Shown here: piece after piece, positions 7,584 through 15,064 of the stretch
Layout: each line of letters begins with the position of its first letter
Numbering within the stretch: the first letter of the stretch is position 1
DNA from: Eubacteriales bacterium
Lineage (GTDB): Bacteria > Bacillota > Clostridia > Lachnospirales > Lachnospiraceae
Assembly: GCA_030533405.1 (NCBI GenBank)
Contig: JAUNJF010000024.1
Location: forward strand, 1-48,614
Direction: 5' to 3'
Length of the DNA: 48,614 nucleotides
The notes under the pieces: model-generated
The model's input: the letters and a program-made list of their open reading frames with translations, nothing else
What the model was told of the DNA's origin: nothing
The model's database searches: none
Program-made: the position numbers and the translations under genes

Positions 7584-7961
7584 ATGGAAAATTTCAGACA
7601 TGTTGAATACACAGAGAATGATCGAGAAATCGTAAGAAAAGGTATAACAGAGATTGCAAGAGTGTTGCTGGGAACAGATACTGAGAAAAAGCTAAGTATG
7701 TTATTATGTTTGGACTGGTTTATGGATCCGTACTACGGACAAGATATCAGTACTTTTCATGATGAGTTGGTAGATCTGCTGCAAACTGTGATTATTTCAC
7801 CCAATGATGATAATGTGATTGAAGATGCTATCAGCCTACTCATGGATTACGAATGGCCGCCTTTTTCGATTATCGAACAAAATAAAGATTTGATTCCTAA
7901 TAAATTTCAGGACGATATTGCATATCTTTTAAATATGGATTCCGATATTGAAGTTGACTGA
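7584..7961 (+). CDS. Hypothetical acidic helical protein, immunity-like
   Basis: A 125-residue helical acidic protein (LLGTDTEKKLSMLLCLDWFMD, EDAISLLMDYEWPPFSIIEQN). The composition suits HEAT-like immunity proteins found with polymorphic toxins, but no named family is recognised. ATG at 7584 with GGGGAT upstream is preferred; a TTG 18 codons earlier reads through AT-rich leader. Followed by a CAACTC/GAGTTG hairpin at 7963-7984 and then a class-A repeat. Confidence 0.6.
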   Translation: MENFRHVEYTENDREIVRKGITEIARVLLGTDTEKKLSMLLCLDWFMDPYYGQDISTFHDELVDLLQTVIISPNDDNVIEDAISLLMDYEWPPFSIIEQNKDLIPNKFQDDIAYLLNMDSDIEVD

Positions 7962-7998
7962 CAACTCCCAGCTTGTCGAGTTGGAGAGAGAAAGTTGA

Positions 7999-8015
7999 AT
8001 TTTGATCATTCGGGC
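7999..8015 (+). repeat. Boundary repeat, class A (copy 3)
   Basis: ATTTTGATCATTCGGGC followed by TAAGGAGG, the ribosome site of the next gene. The GGGCTAAGGAG tail is shared with the class-B copy at 2708. Confidence 0.7.
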
Positions 8016-8028
8016 TAAGGAGGTAGCG

Positions 8029-8439
8029 ATGAGCGTATTAAGTGATGAATTGAAGAATGCTATATTAGATGAAGATTTCTATTTGACGAATGACATATTG
8101 GAAAGATTAAAAGCAGAAGAAAACGGCGAGTCATATATTCATGATTTGATGGAGTTTATGAGTGAAAATCCAGCATTAGACTATGGTATGCCAGGACCAA
8201 TAATTCATTTTATAGAATCATATGGAATAGATAAATACATAGATACACTATTAGAGCTAGAAAACAGTAAACCTAATGTGTATTTTAATTGGATGCTTAA
8301 TCGAATAATAAATGTAACCGAGGGTGAACTTAAAGAAAAATATATTAAGATTCTTCAGAATGTTGCTAATAGAACTGATATTGAGCAATATATATGTGAT
8401 GTTGCAAAAGGATTTGTAGAATATCAATTAGAAAACTGA
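8029..8439 (+). CDS. HEAT-like immunity protein (Imm30-like)
   Basis: A 136-residue helical protein. The stretch LDYGMPGPIIHFIESYG, then NWMLNRIIN, is typical of small HEAT-like immunity proteins of the Imm30 type, known from polymorphic toxin loci. ATG at 8029 is 5 bases after AAGGAGG; a TTG at 8002 lies inside the class-A repeat and is not used. Bracketed by class-A repeats on both sides. No partner toxin is visible; the family name is from memory of motif appearance and should be treated as probable only. Confidence 0.6.
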   Translation: MSVLSDELKNAILDEDFYLTNDILERLKAEENGESYIHDLMEFMSENPALDYGMPGPIIHFIESYGIDKYIDTLLELENSKPNVYFNWMLNRIINVTEGELKEKYIKILQNVANRTDIEQYICDVAKGFVEYQLEN

Positions 8440-8451
8440 GATGACAAGCAA

Positions 8452-8468
8452 ATTTTGAGAATACGGGC
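8452..8468 (+). repeat. Boundary repeat, class A (copy 4)
   Basis: ATTTTGAGAATACGGGC, only 6 bases before the class-B copy at 8475, so two boundary sequences sit in tandem with no gene between. Confidence 0.65.
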
Positions 8469-8474
8469 TACCGT

Positions 8475-8501
8475 AAATTCTTATTTTTCAGGGTTGAGGA
8501 G
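8475..8501 (+). repeat. Boundary repeat, class B (copy 2)
   Basis: AAATTCTTATTT, then TTCAGGGTTGAGGAG, which supplies the ribosome site of the hydrolase gene. Confidence 0.65.
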
Positions 8502-8507
8502 ATTTTG

Positions 8508-9473
8508 ATGAAAAGAAAAAATATAAGTACAAATAATGAAATATCAGACTTATTAAGTCTTTCGTTAAATGGATATGAACAAAAAATACTAATAGAAGGG
8601 AAAAGTAGGACACTGCCAGTGGTTATTACTTTGCACGGAGGACCAGGAACACCTATTCCTTTTTCGGTTGGTTGTAGAGGGATATTTCCAGAGTTTACTG
8701 ACAATTTTATTATGGTGTATTGGGACCAATTAGGATGTGGAATTAATAATTGTATTATCGATGATGCTTTTTCAATAGATGATTTTGTAAAAATGACAGA
8801 AGATTTAATTAAGGAAATTAAAAAGAGATTTGCTAATAACAAGATACTGATTTTTTCAACCTCATGGGGGTCAATATTAAGCGCAAAGTTATTGGAAAGA
8901 AATCCGAATGCTGTTGATGGAGTGATTGCTTCGGGACAAATTATAAAAAATGTTTTCTTGTGCGAAGAAGTAATGAATGAATTAGATAAGTCAAAGATTT
9001 CTCGAAAGAAAATGGATAAGATTAGAACTGTCACTGTTGACAATTATTCTGGAAAAGATTTGCAACTAATATCAACATCGTTGCGAAAATATACAAATGC
9101 ATATCAAAATAAGATTGGTTCAAAAGCTCCAATGGGTTCAATTATTAAAGGGTTACTTACAAGCCCTGATTGTAAGTTTAAGGATTTCAAAGCAATTATG
9201 GTAAATGGATATATGAAAAATAATTCGCTCTGGAAAGAAATACTAAGAATTGATTTGTCTGAGATATTGGGAGGTGTAGAAATACCATATCTTTTGTTGC
9301 AGGGCGATACGGATATAGTTGCTTCTACTCAGACAGCAAAAAGTCTTGTAAGTAACTGTAATAATCCTAATTTAAGAATACAAGTGATAAGCAATACTGG
9401 TCATATGCCAGGAGTTGAAATGATGGAAGCATTGATGCGTGTATTAAAAGAAACTGCGGATGTGTTACGATAA
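8508..9473 (+). CDS. Alpha/beta hydrolase, prolyl aminopeptidase-like
   Basis: A 321-residue alpha/beta hydrolase. The oxyanion region HGGPGTP (near residue 46) and the YWDQLGCG segment are typical of the prolyl iminopeptidase group. The nucleophile elbow reads FSTSWGS, that is S-x-S-x-G instead of G-x-S-x-G; acid GDTD and His in NTGHMPG complete the triad. Cytoplasmic: no signal peptide. A lid domain of about 110 residues lies between. GAGGAG 7 bases before ATG. A peptide or ester substrate is likely; the exact one cannot be inferred. Bracketed by class-B repeats. Confidence 0.8.
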   Translation: MKRKNISTNNEISDLLSLSLNGYEQKILIEGKSRTLPVVITLHGGPGTPIPFSVGCRGIFPEFTDNFIMVYWDQLGCGINNCIIDDAFSIDDFVKMTEDLIKEIKKRFANNKILIFSTSWGSILSAKLLERNPNAVDGVIASGQIIKNVFLCEEVMNELDKSKISRKKMDKIRTVTVDNYSGKDLQLISTSLRKYTNAYQNKIGSKAPMGSIIKGLLTSPDCKFKDFKAIMVNGYMKNNSLWKEILRIDLSEILGGVEIPYLLLQGDTDIVASTQTAKSLVSNCNNPNLRIQVISNTGHMPGVEMMEALMRVLKETADVLR

Positions 9474-9475
9474 TG

Positions 9476-9487
9476 AAATTCTTATTT
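9476..9487 (+). repeat. Boundary repeat, class B (copy 3)
   Basis: AAATTCTTATTT starting 3 bases after the hydrolase stop. An ATG at 9473 reads through it in frame with the next gene, but the repeat shows this stretch is intergenic. Confidence 0.65.
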
Positions 9488-9508
9488 TTCGGTGGAAGAG
9501 GGGAAATA

Positions 9509-9754
9509 ATGAAAGAATATGAAATTGTATACCATATAGCAGACATATGTGCGGATAATAATGGATGGAAAAAAGAAATTAATGTTGTAAAAGTTAATAA
9601 TCGTGAACCAGTGTATGAAATAAGAACTTGGAACCAAGATCATACACAAATGGGAGATGGCGTTACTCTAACGCCCAACGAAATGAGATTGTTAAAGAAA
9701 ATATGCGAAACAATGGATTTTAGAAGCATTGATGGAAGTGTATATAAAGAATAA
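9509..9754 (+). CDS. YdbC/PC4-family ssDNA-binding protein
   Basis: An 81-residue protein with the YdbC-type PC4 fold: YEIVYHIADICADNNGWKKE, EIRTWNQDHTQMGDGVTLT, NEMRLLKKI. Family members bind single-stranded DNA or RNA as dimers and are linked to transcription or replication. Length equals the family norm when started at 9509. The site is GAGGGG 6 bases upstream. An earlier in-frame ATG at 9473 overlaps the previous stop and crosses a boundary repeat, so it is not used. Confidence 0.85.
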   Translation: MKEYEIVYHIADICADNNGWKKEINVVKVNNREPVYEIRTWNQDHTQMGDGVTLTPNEMRLLKKICETMDFRSIDGSVYKE

Positions 9755-9756
9755 TT

Positions 9757-9768
9757 AAATTCTTATTT
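9757..9768 (+). repeat. Boundary repeat, class B (copy 4)
   Basis: AAATTCTTATTT beginning 2 bases after a TAA, followed by TGCTGTGGAAGGAG with the ribosome site of trmO. Confidence 0.65.
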
Positions 9769-9791
9769 TGCTGTGGAAGGAGAAAGTGATT

Positions 9792-10247
9792 ATGAATAAA
9801 ATAATAATGCAGCCGATAGGCTATGTTCATAATAATGTGGAGAGTAAAAAAGATGTTTCTTGGGGAGAAGATGTTTCAATAATTGAATTGAATGAAGAAT
9901 ACTACACAGGTATATCTGGCTTAAAAGACTTTTCTCATGCAACAATTATTTATTACCTTGATAAGGCTGTTTATGATAGGGAGAAACACTTACAGAGAAG
10001 ACCACAGAATAGAGATGACATGCCTTTGGTAGGTATATTTGCTCAAAGAGGAAAGGATAGACCAAATCAAATTGGTATGACTTCTGTTAAGATTGTAGAG
10101 GTTACTGAAAAAACATTAACAGTTAAAGGATTAGATGCAATAGATGGAACAGCGGTTTTAGATATAAAACCATACTATCCAGTATATGATAAAAAAGAAG
10201 CGACTGTGCCAGAATGGGTAGATAGATTAATGGAACATTATTTTTAA
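9792..10247 (+). CDS. trmO: TsaA/TrmO-like tRNA t6A37 N6-methyltransferase
   Basis: A 151-residue protein of the TsaA/VirR (TrmO) family, which uses SAM to methylate N6 of threonylcarbamoyladenosine at tRNA position 37. Recognised by IGYVHNN at the start, LQRRPQNRDD, the core GIFAQRGKDRPNQIGMTSVK, and LDAIDGTAVLDIKPYYP. Length is that of the short form without the C-terminal extension of the E. coli enzyme. ATG at 9792 has AAGGAG 8 bases upstream. A usually solitary housekeeping-type gene, carried here between boundary repeats, so it may be an extra copy. Confidence 0.85.
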   Translation: MNKIIMQPIGYVHNNVESKKDVSWGEDVSIIELNEEYYTGISGLKDFSHATIIYYLDKAVYDREKHLQRRPQNRDDMPLVGIFAQRGKDRPNQIGMTSVKIVEVTEKTLTVKGLDAIDGTAVLDIKPYYPVYDKKEATVPEWVDRLMEHYF

Positions 10248-10258
10248 AATTCCAGTTT
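10247..10258 (+). repeat. Boundary repeat, class C (copy 4)
   Basis: AAATTCCAGTTT starting on the last base of the trmO stop. It is the rightmost copy seen, so it marks the probable end of the array. Confidence 0.6.
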
Positions 10259-10288
10259 AACTAACGATAACCAAACTGATTTTATGTA

Positions 10289-10350
10289 ACATATTCTCCT
10301 ATATGTGTAAAGTATACCATATTACTTGAAAATAGATTTGTACATGGTAT
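10289..10350. promoter_or_regulatory. Two inverted repeats upstream of the LytTR gene
   Basis: ACATAT and ATATGT (10289-10306, 6-base gap), and ATACCAT (10314-10320) with ATGGTAT (10344-10350). They fill the leader 22-83 bases before the LytTR start and may be autoregulatory operators. Confidence 0.4.
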
Positions 10351-10371
10351 GTTCGTTACAGGAGGTGCAAA

Positions 10372-10818
10372 ATGAAGCTTAAGCTAAGATTAAGTAGAGA
10401 AAGAAAAGACCAAATAGTTGATGAATTGAATGACTTAGGAATTGTAGTAAGTGAAGAGTCGGAATTGATTTTGACAGAAGAGAATTACAATGCTGGAGAA
10501 ATATATTGTAAGGATGACACAGATAGAGTTGTCGTTTCTCTTTCAGAAATAGTATTCATTGAATCAATGGGAAAGAAAGTTTATGTTCATACAAAGGAAA
10601 ATGTTTATACAACATCGAATCGTTTGTATGAAATGGAAAAGAAATTACCACAAGAGCAGTTCATTAGAATCAGCAATTCAGTCATCATTGGCAGACATTC
10701 TATTAAGAGGATTATTCCCGCGCTAAGTCAGAAGTATTATTTGACGTTAAAAAGTGGGGATAAAGTAGACGTAACGAGAACATATTATTACAAATTTAAG
10801 GAGTTTTATGGAATTTAG
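10372..10818 (+). CDS. LytTR-domain transcriptional regulator
   Basis: A 148-residue DNA-binding protein. The C-terminal 95 residues form a LytTR domain: VVVSLSEIVFIESMGKKVYV, TSNRLYEMEKKLPQEQFIRI, NSVIIGRHSIKRI, and a beta-rich end. There is no receiver domain; the N-terminal 50 residues are a short regulatory part, as in stand-alone LytTR regulators of Firmicutes that pair with a membrane protein. AGGAGG 6 bases before ATG. The next gene, a membrane protein, starts 9 bases later, so the two form an operon and the partner may control the regulator. Confidence 0.85.
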   Translation: MKLKLRLSRERKDQIVDELNDLGIVVSEESELILTEENYNAGEIYCKDDTDRVVVSLSEIVFIESMGKKVYVHTKENVYTTSNRLYEMEKKLPQEQFIRISNSVIIGRHSIKRIIPALSQKYYLTLKSGDKVDVTRTYYYKFKEFYGI

Positions 10819-10827
10819 GAGGAACGT

Positions 10828-11766
10828 ATGAGCTTATATATTATTTTACTTATATTGACAACTATAATTGCTGCAATAACGCTAATCGGTGGATATTTAT
10901 TGATTACTAGAATTACAAATAAAAGAGTATTATTAGGAAAAGGTGACGGAAGGAAGATCATTAGTGTAACAAACTTAGTGGCTATTATTTTGATTGCACT
11001 TTTTGCATCATATAGCATAATTTTAAGTGTAGAGAATGCAAAACTTAGAACTGAAATTTCAGGTGATAATCATTTCGAAAGCCTTAGTGGCACTTTTTTT
11101 CAGAAGACATACGGCTCTATTGGTATGATTAATAGTAACACAGAAAAAATATATCTTGAAGTATATTGCTTTAATGAAGAATTAAAGGATGATTATGTTT
11201 ATGAGGTTGATAATGCAAATGTAAAAGTTACAGGTTCTTCTTTTGAAGAAATATATAAAGAAAACGAGCTTATAGTATATTCATTGGCTTTGAATGTTAA
11301 AATTAAACCGGTTGATGGTCAGAATCAATATGATATAAAAACCGTCAAGATTTCAACTGCAGATAAAATCGAAGATTATGAAATCGGTAATGTTTCATTT
11401 GTTATGTGCAAAGGTGAAGAAATAGGTTTAATGGGTTCTTGTGATAGTAGCTTTACAAATGGTGTGTGGAAATATGAAATTGCTGAATCGAACGAAGAAG
11501 AATTTGAGATTGCTGATTGCATTTGTGCAGTGAATGAACATGTAAGATGTTCCTATGATAAAAATGTTTGTTATACGTTAGGTAAAAAGGTTGATTATAA
11601 ATTAATGGTGGATGACAAAGATGATGGAGACGGTATTATGATGAAGCCCGTATTTAAAATTGTAGATTCAAAAACGCAGAAAGTATTTTATTATACCCCT
11701 AACATATTAGTTACAAATGGTAAAGGATGTTCTTATAAATCAATTAGAGAGTATGTGGAACGGTAA
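10828..11766 (+). CDS. Membrane protein, probable LytTR partner
   Basis: A 312-residue protein with two N-terminal membrane helices (about residues 4-26, LYIILLILTTIIAAITLI, and 50-70, LVAIILIALFASYSIIL). The remaining 240 residues are acidic, beta-rich and probably extracytoplasmic. No enzyme motif is seen. It begins 9 bases after the LytTR stop behind TAGGAGG. LytTR regulators are often paired with membrane proteins that restrain them; here that is inferred from the operon only. Confidence 0.7.
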   Translation: MSLYIILLILTTIIAAITLIGGYLLITRITNKRVLLGKGDGRKIISVTNLVAIILIALFASYSIILSVENAKLRTEISGDNHFESLSGTFFQKTYGSIGMINSNTEKIYLEVYCFNEELKDDYVYEVDNANVKVTGSSFEEIYKENELIVYSLALNVKIKPVDGQNQYDIKTVKISTADKIEDYEIGNVSFVMCKGEEIGLMGSCDSSFTNGVWKYEIAESNEEEFEIADCICAVNEHVRCSYDKNVCYTLGKKVDYKLMVDDKDDGDGIMMKPVFKIVDSKTQKVFYYTPNILVTNGKGCSYKSIREYVER

Positions 11767-11815
11767 ATTGAAACTTAATCGAACAACGCTACAAGCCTAA
11801 TCTCGTAAGCAAATG

Positions 11816-11861
11816 AAGTCTTATGTATATTTTTTTCATGAATATGCATAGGACTTTTTTT
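11816..11861 (+). terminator. Strong rho-independent terminator
   Basis: A 16-base stem: AAGTCTTATGTATATT (11816-11831) pairs with AATATGCATAGGACTT (11841-11856), with G-T wobbles, followed by five T. It ends the LytTR operon. Confidence 0.8.
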
Positions 11862-11976
11862 ACTTAGTATGTCTACAGGGCTGACATGCATTTCACGGCA
11901 GGAAAGCTAGGTGTTTAATTAGTAACATTATGAATGCGAGAAAAGCATTTTGATGGTTGGAAAAAGTGAAATGTGA

Positions 11977-12002
11977 TATAATAAACATGACATACAGATG
12001 TC
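11977..12002 (+). promoter_or_regulatory. Minus-10 box and inverted repeat before the WYL regulator
   Basis: TATAAT at 11977-11982, then GACAT (11989-11993) and ATGTC (11998-12002) around the expected start site. The -35 is not convincing. The inverted repeat suits autoregulation. Confidence 0.45.
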
Positions 12003-12059
12003 GTGTTTAGAGTGATATTATATTCAAGGTGGATGTATCATACCCGGGAGTGATAATAG

Positions 12060-12965
12060 ATGAAGATTGATAGACTAATTGGAATTCTTTCTGTTTTGTT
12101 GCAGGAAGAACAGGTCACCGCACCTGAATTAGCGGAGAGATTTGAAGTGTCAAGACGAACCATTAATAGAGATATTGAACATCTTTGTAAGGCTGGAATT
12201 CCTATTGTGACAACACAGGGAGTTGGTGGTGGAATCAGTATTATGGATGGCTATAGAATGGATCGAACCATATTGACCTCTAAGGATATGCAAATGATTA
12301 TGGCTGGTCTGAGAAGTCTTGATAGTGTAAGTGGAAGTCATTATTATGCACAGCTTATGGATAAGATTAAGGTTGGCTCAGCAGACTTTGTAAGTGGTAA
12401 GGAATCCATATTGATTGATCTTTCCTCTTGGTACAAGGATTCTCTTTCACCTAAGATAGAGTTGATACAGAATGCAATCGAAGATAGAAATGTTATCCGA
12501 TTTCAGTACTATGGTCCAAGTGGTGATAGTGTCAGAGAGATGGAACCTTATTATTTGATTTTTAAATGGAGTAGCTGGTATGTATGGGGATTTTGTAAAC
12601 TGCGTAAGGATTTTCGAATGTTTAAGCTGAATCGTATGGATCAGTTATTGCAGACTTCGAAGTCTATTTCGAAGAGAGAAGTTCCGTTGCCAGATCTTTC
12701 TATGGATACCATTTTTCCAGGAAGAGTATATGCAAAAGCGATTTTTGATGCGTCTATGAAGTGGCATTTAATTGAAGAATTTGGGTTGGAATCATTTCAA
12801 ACCTTGCCAGATGGTCGAATATCATTTGAACATGAATTTACGGATAAGGAATATTTGATTACTTGGCTGTTGCAGTTCAGAGACAATGTGGAACTACTTG
12901 AACCAAAGGAACTTCGGGATGAGATGCGGGATTGTATTGAGGCAATGAGAAACAAATACAACTGA
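12060..12965 (+). CDS. WYL-domain transcriptional regulator
   Basis: A 301-residue regulator. Residues 1-60 are a DeoR/HTH_11-type winged helix (LLQEEQVTAPELAERFEVSR, RTINRDIEHLCKAGIPI). From about residue 140 the WYL domain follows: RNVIRFQYYGPSGD, EPYYLIFKWSSWYVWGFC, with a C-terminal WCX-like part. WYL domains sense a small ligand or nucleic acid. GGGAG is a weak site 9 bases upstream. It is the first gene of a same-strand run with DUF3781, a GyrI-like protein and a radical SAM enzyme, so it probably controls them and itself. Confidence 0.9.
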   Translation: MKIDRLIGILSVLLQEEQVTAPELAERFEVSRRTINRDIEHLCKAGIPIVTTQGVGGGISIMDGYRMDRTILTSKDMQMIMAGLRSLDSVSGSHYYAQLMDKIKVGSADFVSGKESILIDLSSWYKDSLSPKIELIQNAIEDRNVIRFQYYGPSGDSVREMEPYYLIFKWSSWYVWGFCKLRKDFRMFKLNRMDQLLQTSKSISKREVPLPDLSMDTIFPGRVYAKAIFDASMKWHLIEEFGLESFQTLPDGRISFEHEFTDKEYLITWLLQFRDNVELLEPKELRDEMRDCIEAMRNKYN

Positions 12966-12977
12966 AAGGTGAAGTTA

Positions 12978-13229
12978 ATGAATTTACAAAATGAATTATT
13001 GGATAATCTAGATAAGGTGCATACAACAGAATTGGGAATTGTCCGAATAAAGCGAAATCTGGAACTGGACACGGAGGATGTTGTTAAATGGTGCAGAGAT
13101 AGAATTCGTTCGGACAAGGCTGTTATATTGAGAAAGGGAAAGAATTGGTATATCCATATTGATACTTGTGTGATAACGGTTAATGCCTATAGTTATACAA
13201 TTATAACAGCGCATAAGGAGAAAGGATGA
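12978..13229 (+). CDS. DUF3781 family protein
   Basis: An 83-residue protein of DUF3781: LLDNLDKVHTTELGIVRIKR, DTEDVVKWCRDRI, RKGKNWYIHIDTCVITVN, SYTIITAHK. Function unknown; members commonly lie beside GyrI-like proteins, as here (next gene 21 bases on). ATG at 12978 is preferred over the GTG at 12969 because GAAAGGTGAAG precedes it. Starts 12 bases after the WYL gene. Confidence 0.85.
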   Translation: MNLQNELLDNLDKVHTTELGIVRIKRNLELDTEDVVKWCRDRIRSDKAVILRKGKNWYIHIDTCVITVNAYSYTIITAHKEKG

Positions 13230-13250
13230 TTTAGAGAGGAATTAAGAAGT

Positions 13251-13883
13251 ATGGCGTTTGATTTTAAGAAAGAATACAAGGAATTATATATGCCGAAATG
13301 CAAGCCGGAAGTGGTTACTGTTCCGAAGGCGAATTACATTGCTGTGAGAGGAAAAGGTGATCCGAATCAAGAAGGCGGAGCATATCAGCAGGCAATTAGT
13401 GTGCTTTATGCAATCGCATATACACTAAAGATGAGTTATAAGACAGACTATAAGATAGAAGGCTTTTATGAGTATGTTGTGCCACCGCTTGAAGGATTTT
13501 GGTGGCAGGATGATGTTCATGGAGTCGATTATTCTAACAAAGATACCTTTAACTGGATTTCTGTAATCCGACTTCCGGAATTTGTAAAACAAGAAGATTT
13601 TCAGTGGGCTGTTAAGACTGCAAGTAATAAGAAAAAGATAGATTGTTCAGTGGCAGAGTTCATGACAATAGAAGAAGGATTGTGTGTTCAAATGATGCAT
13701 TTGGGGGAATTTGATAATGAACCTGTTACGGTTGCAGCAATGGATGCATATCTTGTGGATAATGGTTATGAGAATGACTTTAGTGATGAACGACTTCATC
13801 ATGAAATATATTTATCAGATGCAAGAAAGGTAGCCCCTGAAAAATGGAAAACGGTTATCCGACACCCAATAAGAAAACTTTGA
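13251..13883 (+). CDS. GyrI-like small-molecule-binding protein
   Basis: A 210-residue stand-alone GyrI-like (SOUL/BRE) domain protein: FDFKKEYKELYMPK, VVTVPKANYIAVRGKGDPN, FYEYVVPPLEGFWW, and a second half with LCVQMMHLGEFDNEP. The Lachnospiraceae form has the conserved EGFWW loop. Members bind hydrophobic ligands and some degrade drugs. GAGAGGA 8 bases upstream. Co-directional with DUF3781 and a WYL regulator, suggesting a ligand-responsive detoxification unit. Confidence 0.85.
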   Translation: MAFDFKKEYKELYMPKCKPEVVTVPKANYIAVRGKGDPNQEGGAYQQAISVLYAIAYTLKMSYKTDYKIEGFYEYVVPPLEGFWWQDDVHGVDYSNKDTFNWISVIRLPEFVKQEDFQWAVKTASNKKKIDCSVAEFMTIEEGLCVQMMHLGEFDNEPVTVAAMDAYLVDNGYENDFSDERLHHEIYLSDARKVAPEKWKTVIRHPIRKL

Positions 13884-13927
13884 AAAGCAACTACTTTACT
13901 TATACATTTACAAGGAGTGATTAGAAT

Positions 13928-15034
13928 ATGGCAAAGAATGATAACCCACATGCAACTCGATTAATGGATAGCTTGAACAAGCACGGAAAAGAACGAGACG
14001 CACAGGAATTAGCAGAACGTAATCCGTTATCAAAAAGTGCAACCTTTGAAAAGAAGTTTGCATGGGCAAGCAAAAAGGCAACTGAGAAAAGAAAGAAAGC
14101 AGAGAAGAATGGTGAGCATATTCCGGCATTTCTCATTTCAAGCATAACTTCAGGCTGTAATTTGCATTGTGCGGGATGCTACTCAAGACAGAATCATGCA
14201 TGCTCCGATGAAGCACCAGTAAATCAGCTTAGTGGTGAAGACTGGAATGCTATTTTTGATGAAGTAGAGGAATTAGGAATTAGTTTCATTTTGCTTGCTG
14301 GAGGGGAACCTCTTTTGCGCCCGGATGTCATTGATGAGGCAGCAAAGCATAAGAATATTTTGTTCCCTATATTTACCAATGGATTTTTTGTAGCGGATAA
14401 ATATATCGATATGTTCGACAAGCATAGAAATCTTGTTCCTATTATTAGTATTGAGGGAGACAAACAAGCAACTGATTCAAGACGTGGTGAGGGTGTCTAT
14501 GACAAGGTAGTGAATTCCATGCAGAAGATTAACGAAAAGGATTTGATCTTTGGTGTGTCAGTAACGGTTACCACAGAGAATATGGATGAGGTTTATAGCA
14601 GAGAATTTATTGACCATTTGTTAGGGCTTGGCTGTAAAGCGATTATATATGTTGAGTTTGTTCCAGTTACTGAGGAAGCGAAGCATCTTGCACCGGGAGA
14701 GGAAGAGCGAGAGAGAATGAAAGCACAGCTTGATGCATTACGAAAAGATGTTGAGGAAATGGTATTCATTTCATTCCCAGGTGATGAAAAGAGTTCTGGA
14801 GGATGCGTGGCAGCGGGAAGAGGATTTTTCCATATCAACTCTCATGGAGGAGCAGAGCCTTGCCCATTCTCACCATACTCAGATATCAACGTGAAGGAGA
14901 CATCGCTAAGAGAAGCACTTAAATCAAAACTTTTCTACAACCTTCAAGCAGAAGGATTGCTAAATGAAGATCATGCAGGTGGATGTATTTTGTTTGAAAA
15001 GAGAGAACAGGTTGAGAAGCTACTTGCAAAATAA
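13928..15034 (+). CDS. Radical SAM enzyme with extra cysteine motif
   Basis: A 368-residue radical SAM protein. The cluster motif CNLHCAGC uses Cys 77, 81 and 84; AGGEPLLR is the SAM-binding GGE motif. An N-terminal basic helical stretch of about 60 residues precedes the barrel. The C-terminal region has GGCVAAGRGFFHI, GGAEPCPFSPYSD and GGCILFE, resembling a short SPASM-like segment that may hold a second cluster. SPASM-type enzymes often modify peptides or activate enzymes, but no precursor peptide is recognised nearby. AAGGAG 9 bases upstream. Confidence 0.85.
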   Translation: MAKNDNPHATRLMDSLNKHGKERDAQELAERNPLSKSATFEKKFAWASKKATEKRKKAEKNGEHIPAFLISSITSGCNLHCAGCYSRQNHACSDEAPVNQLSGEDWNAIFDEVEELGISFILLAGGEPLLRPDVIDEAAKHKNILFPIFTNGFFVADKYIDMFDKHRNLVPIISIEGDKQATDSRRGEGVYDKVVNSMQKINEKDLIFGVSVTVTTENMDEVYSREFIDHLLGLGCKAIIYVEFVPVTEEAKHLAPGEEERERMKAQLDALRKDVEEMVFISFPGDEKSSGGCVAAGRGFFHINSHGGAEPCPFSPYSDINVKETSLREALKSKLFYNLQAEGLLNEDHAGGCILFEKREQVEKLLAK

Positions 15035-15064
15035 GTGTTCCAAAGAATAGAGAGATAGATTAAT

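Noticed and set aside
9473-9508. ATG at 9473 as the start of the YdbC-like gene
   Set aside because: The extension overlaps the previous stop and translates a class-B boundary repeat; the family length fits the start at 9509.
1-10258. Classical integron with attC sites
   Set aside because: No RYYYAAC/GTTRRRY pairs of the right spacing were found in the gaps and no IntI gene is in the window; only the general layout is similar.
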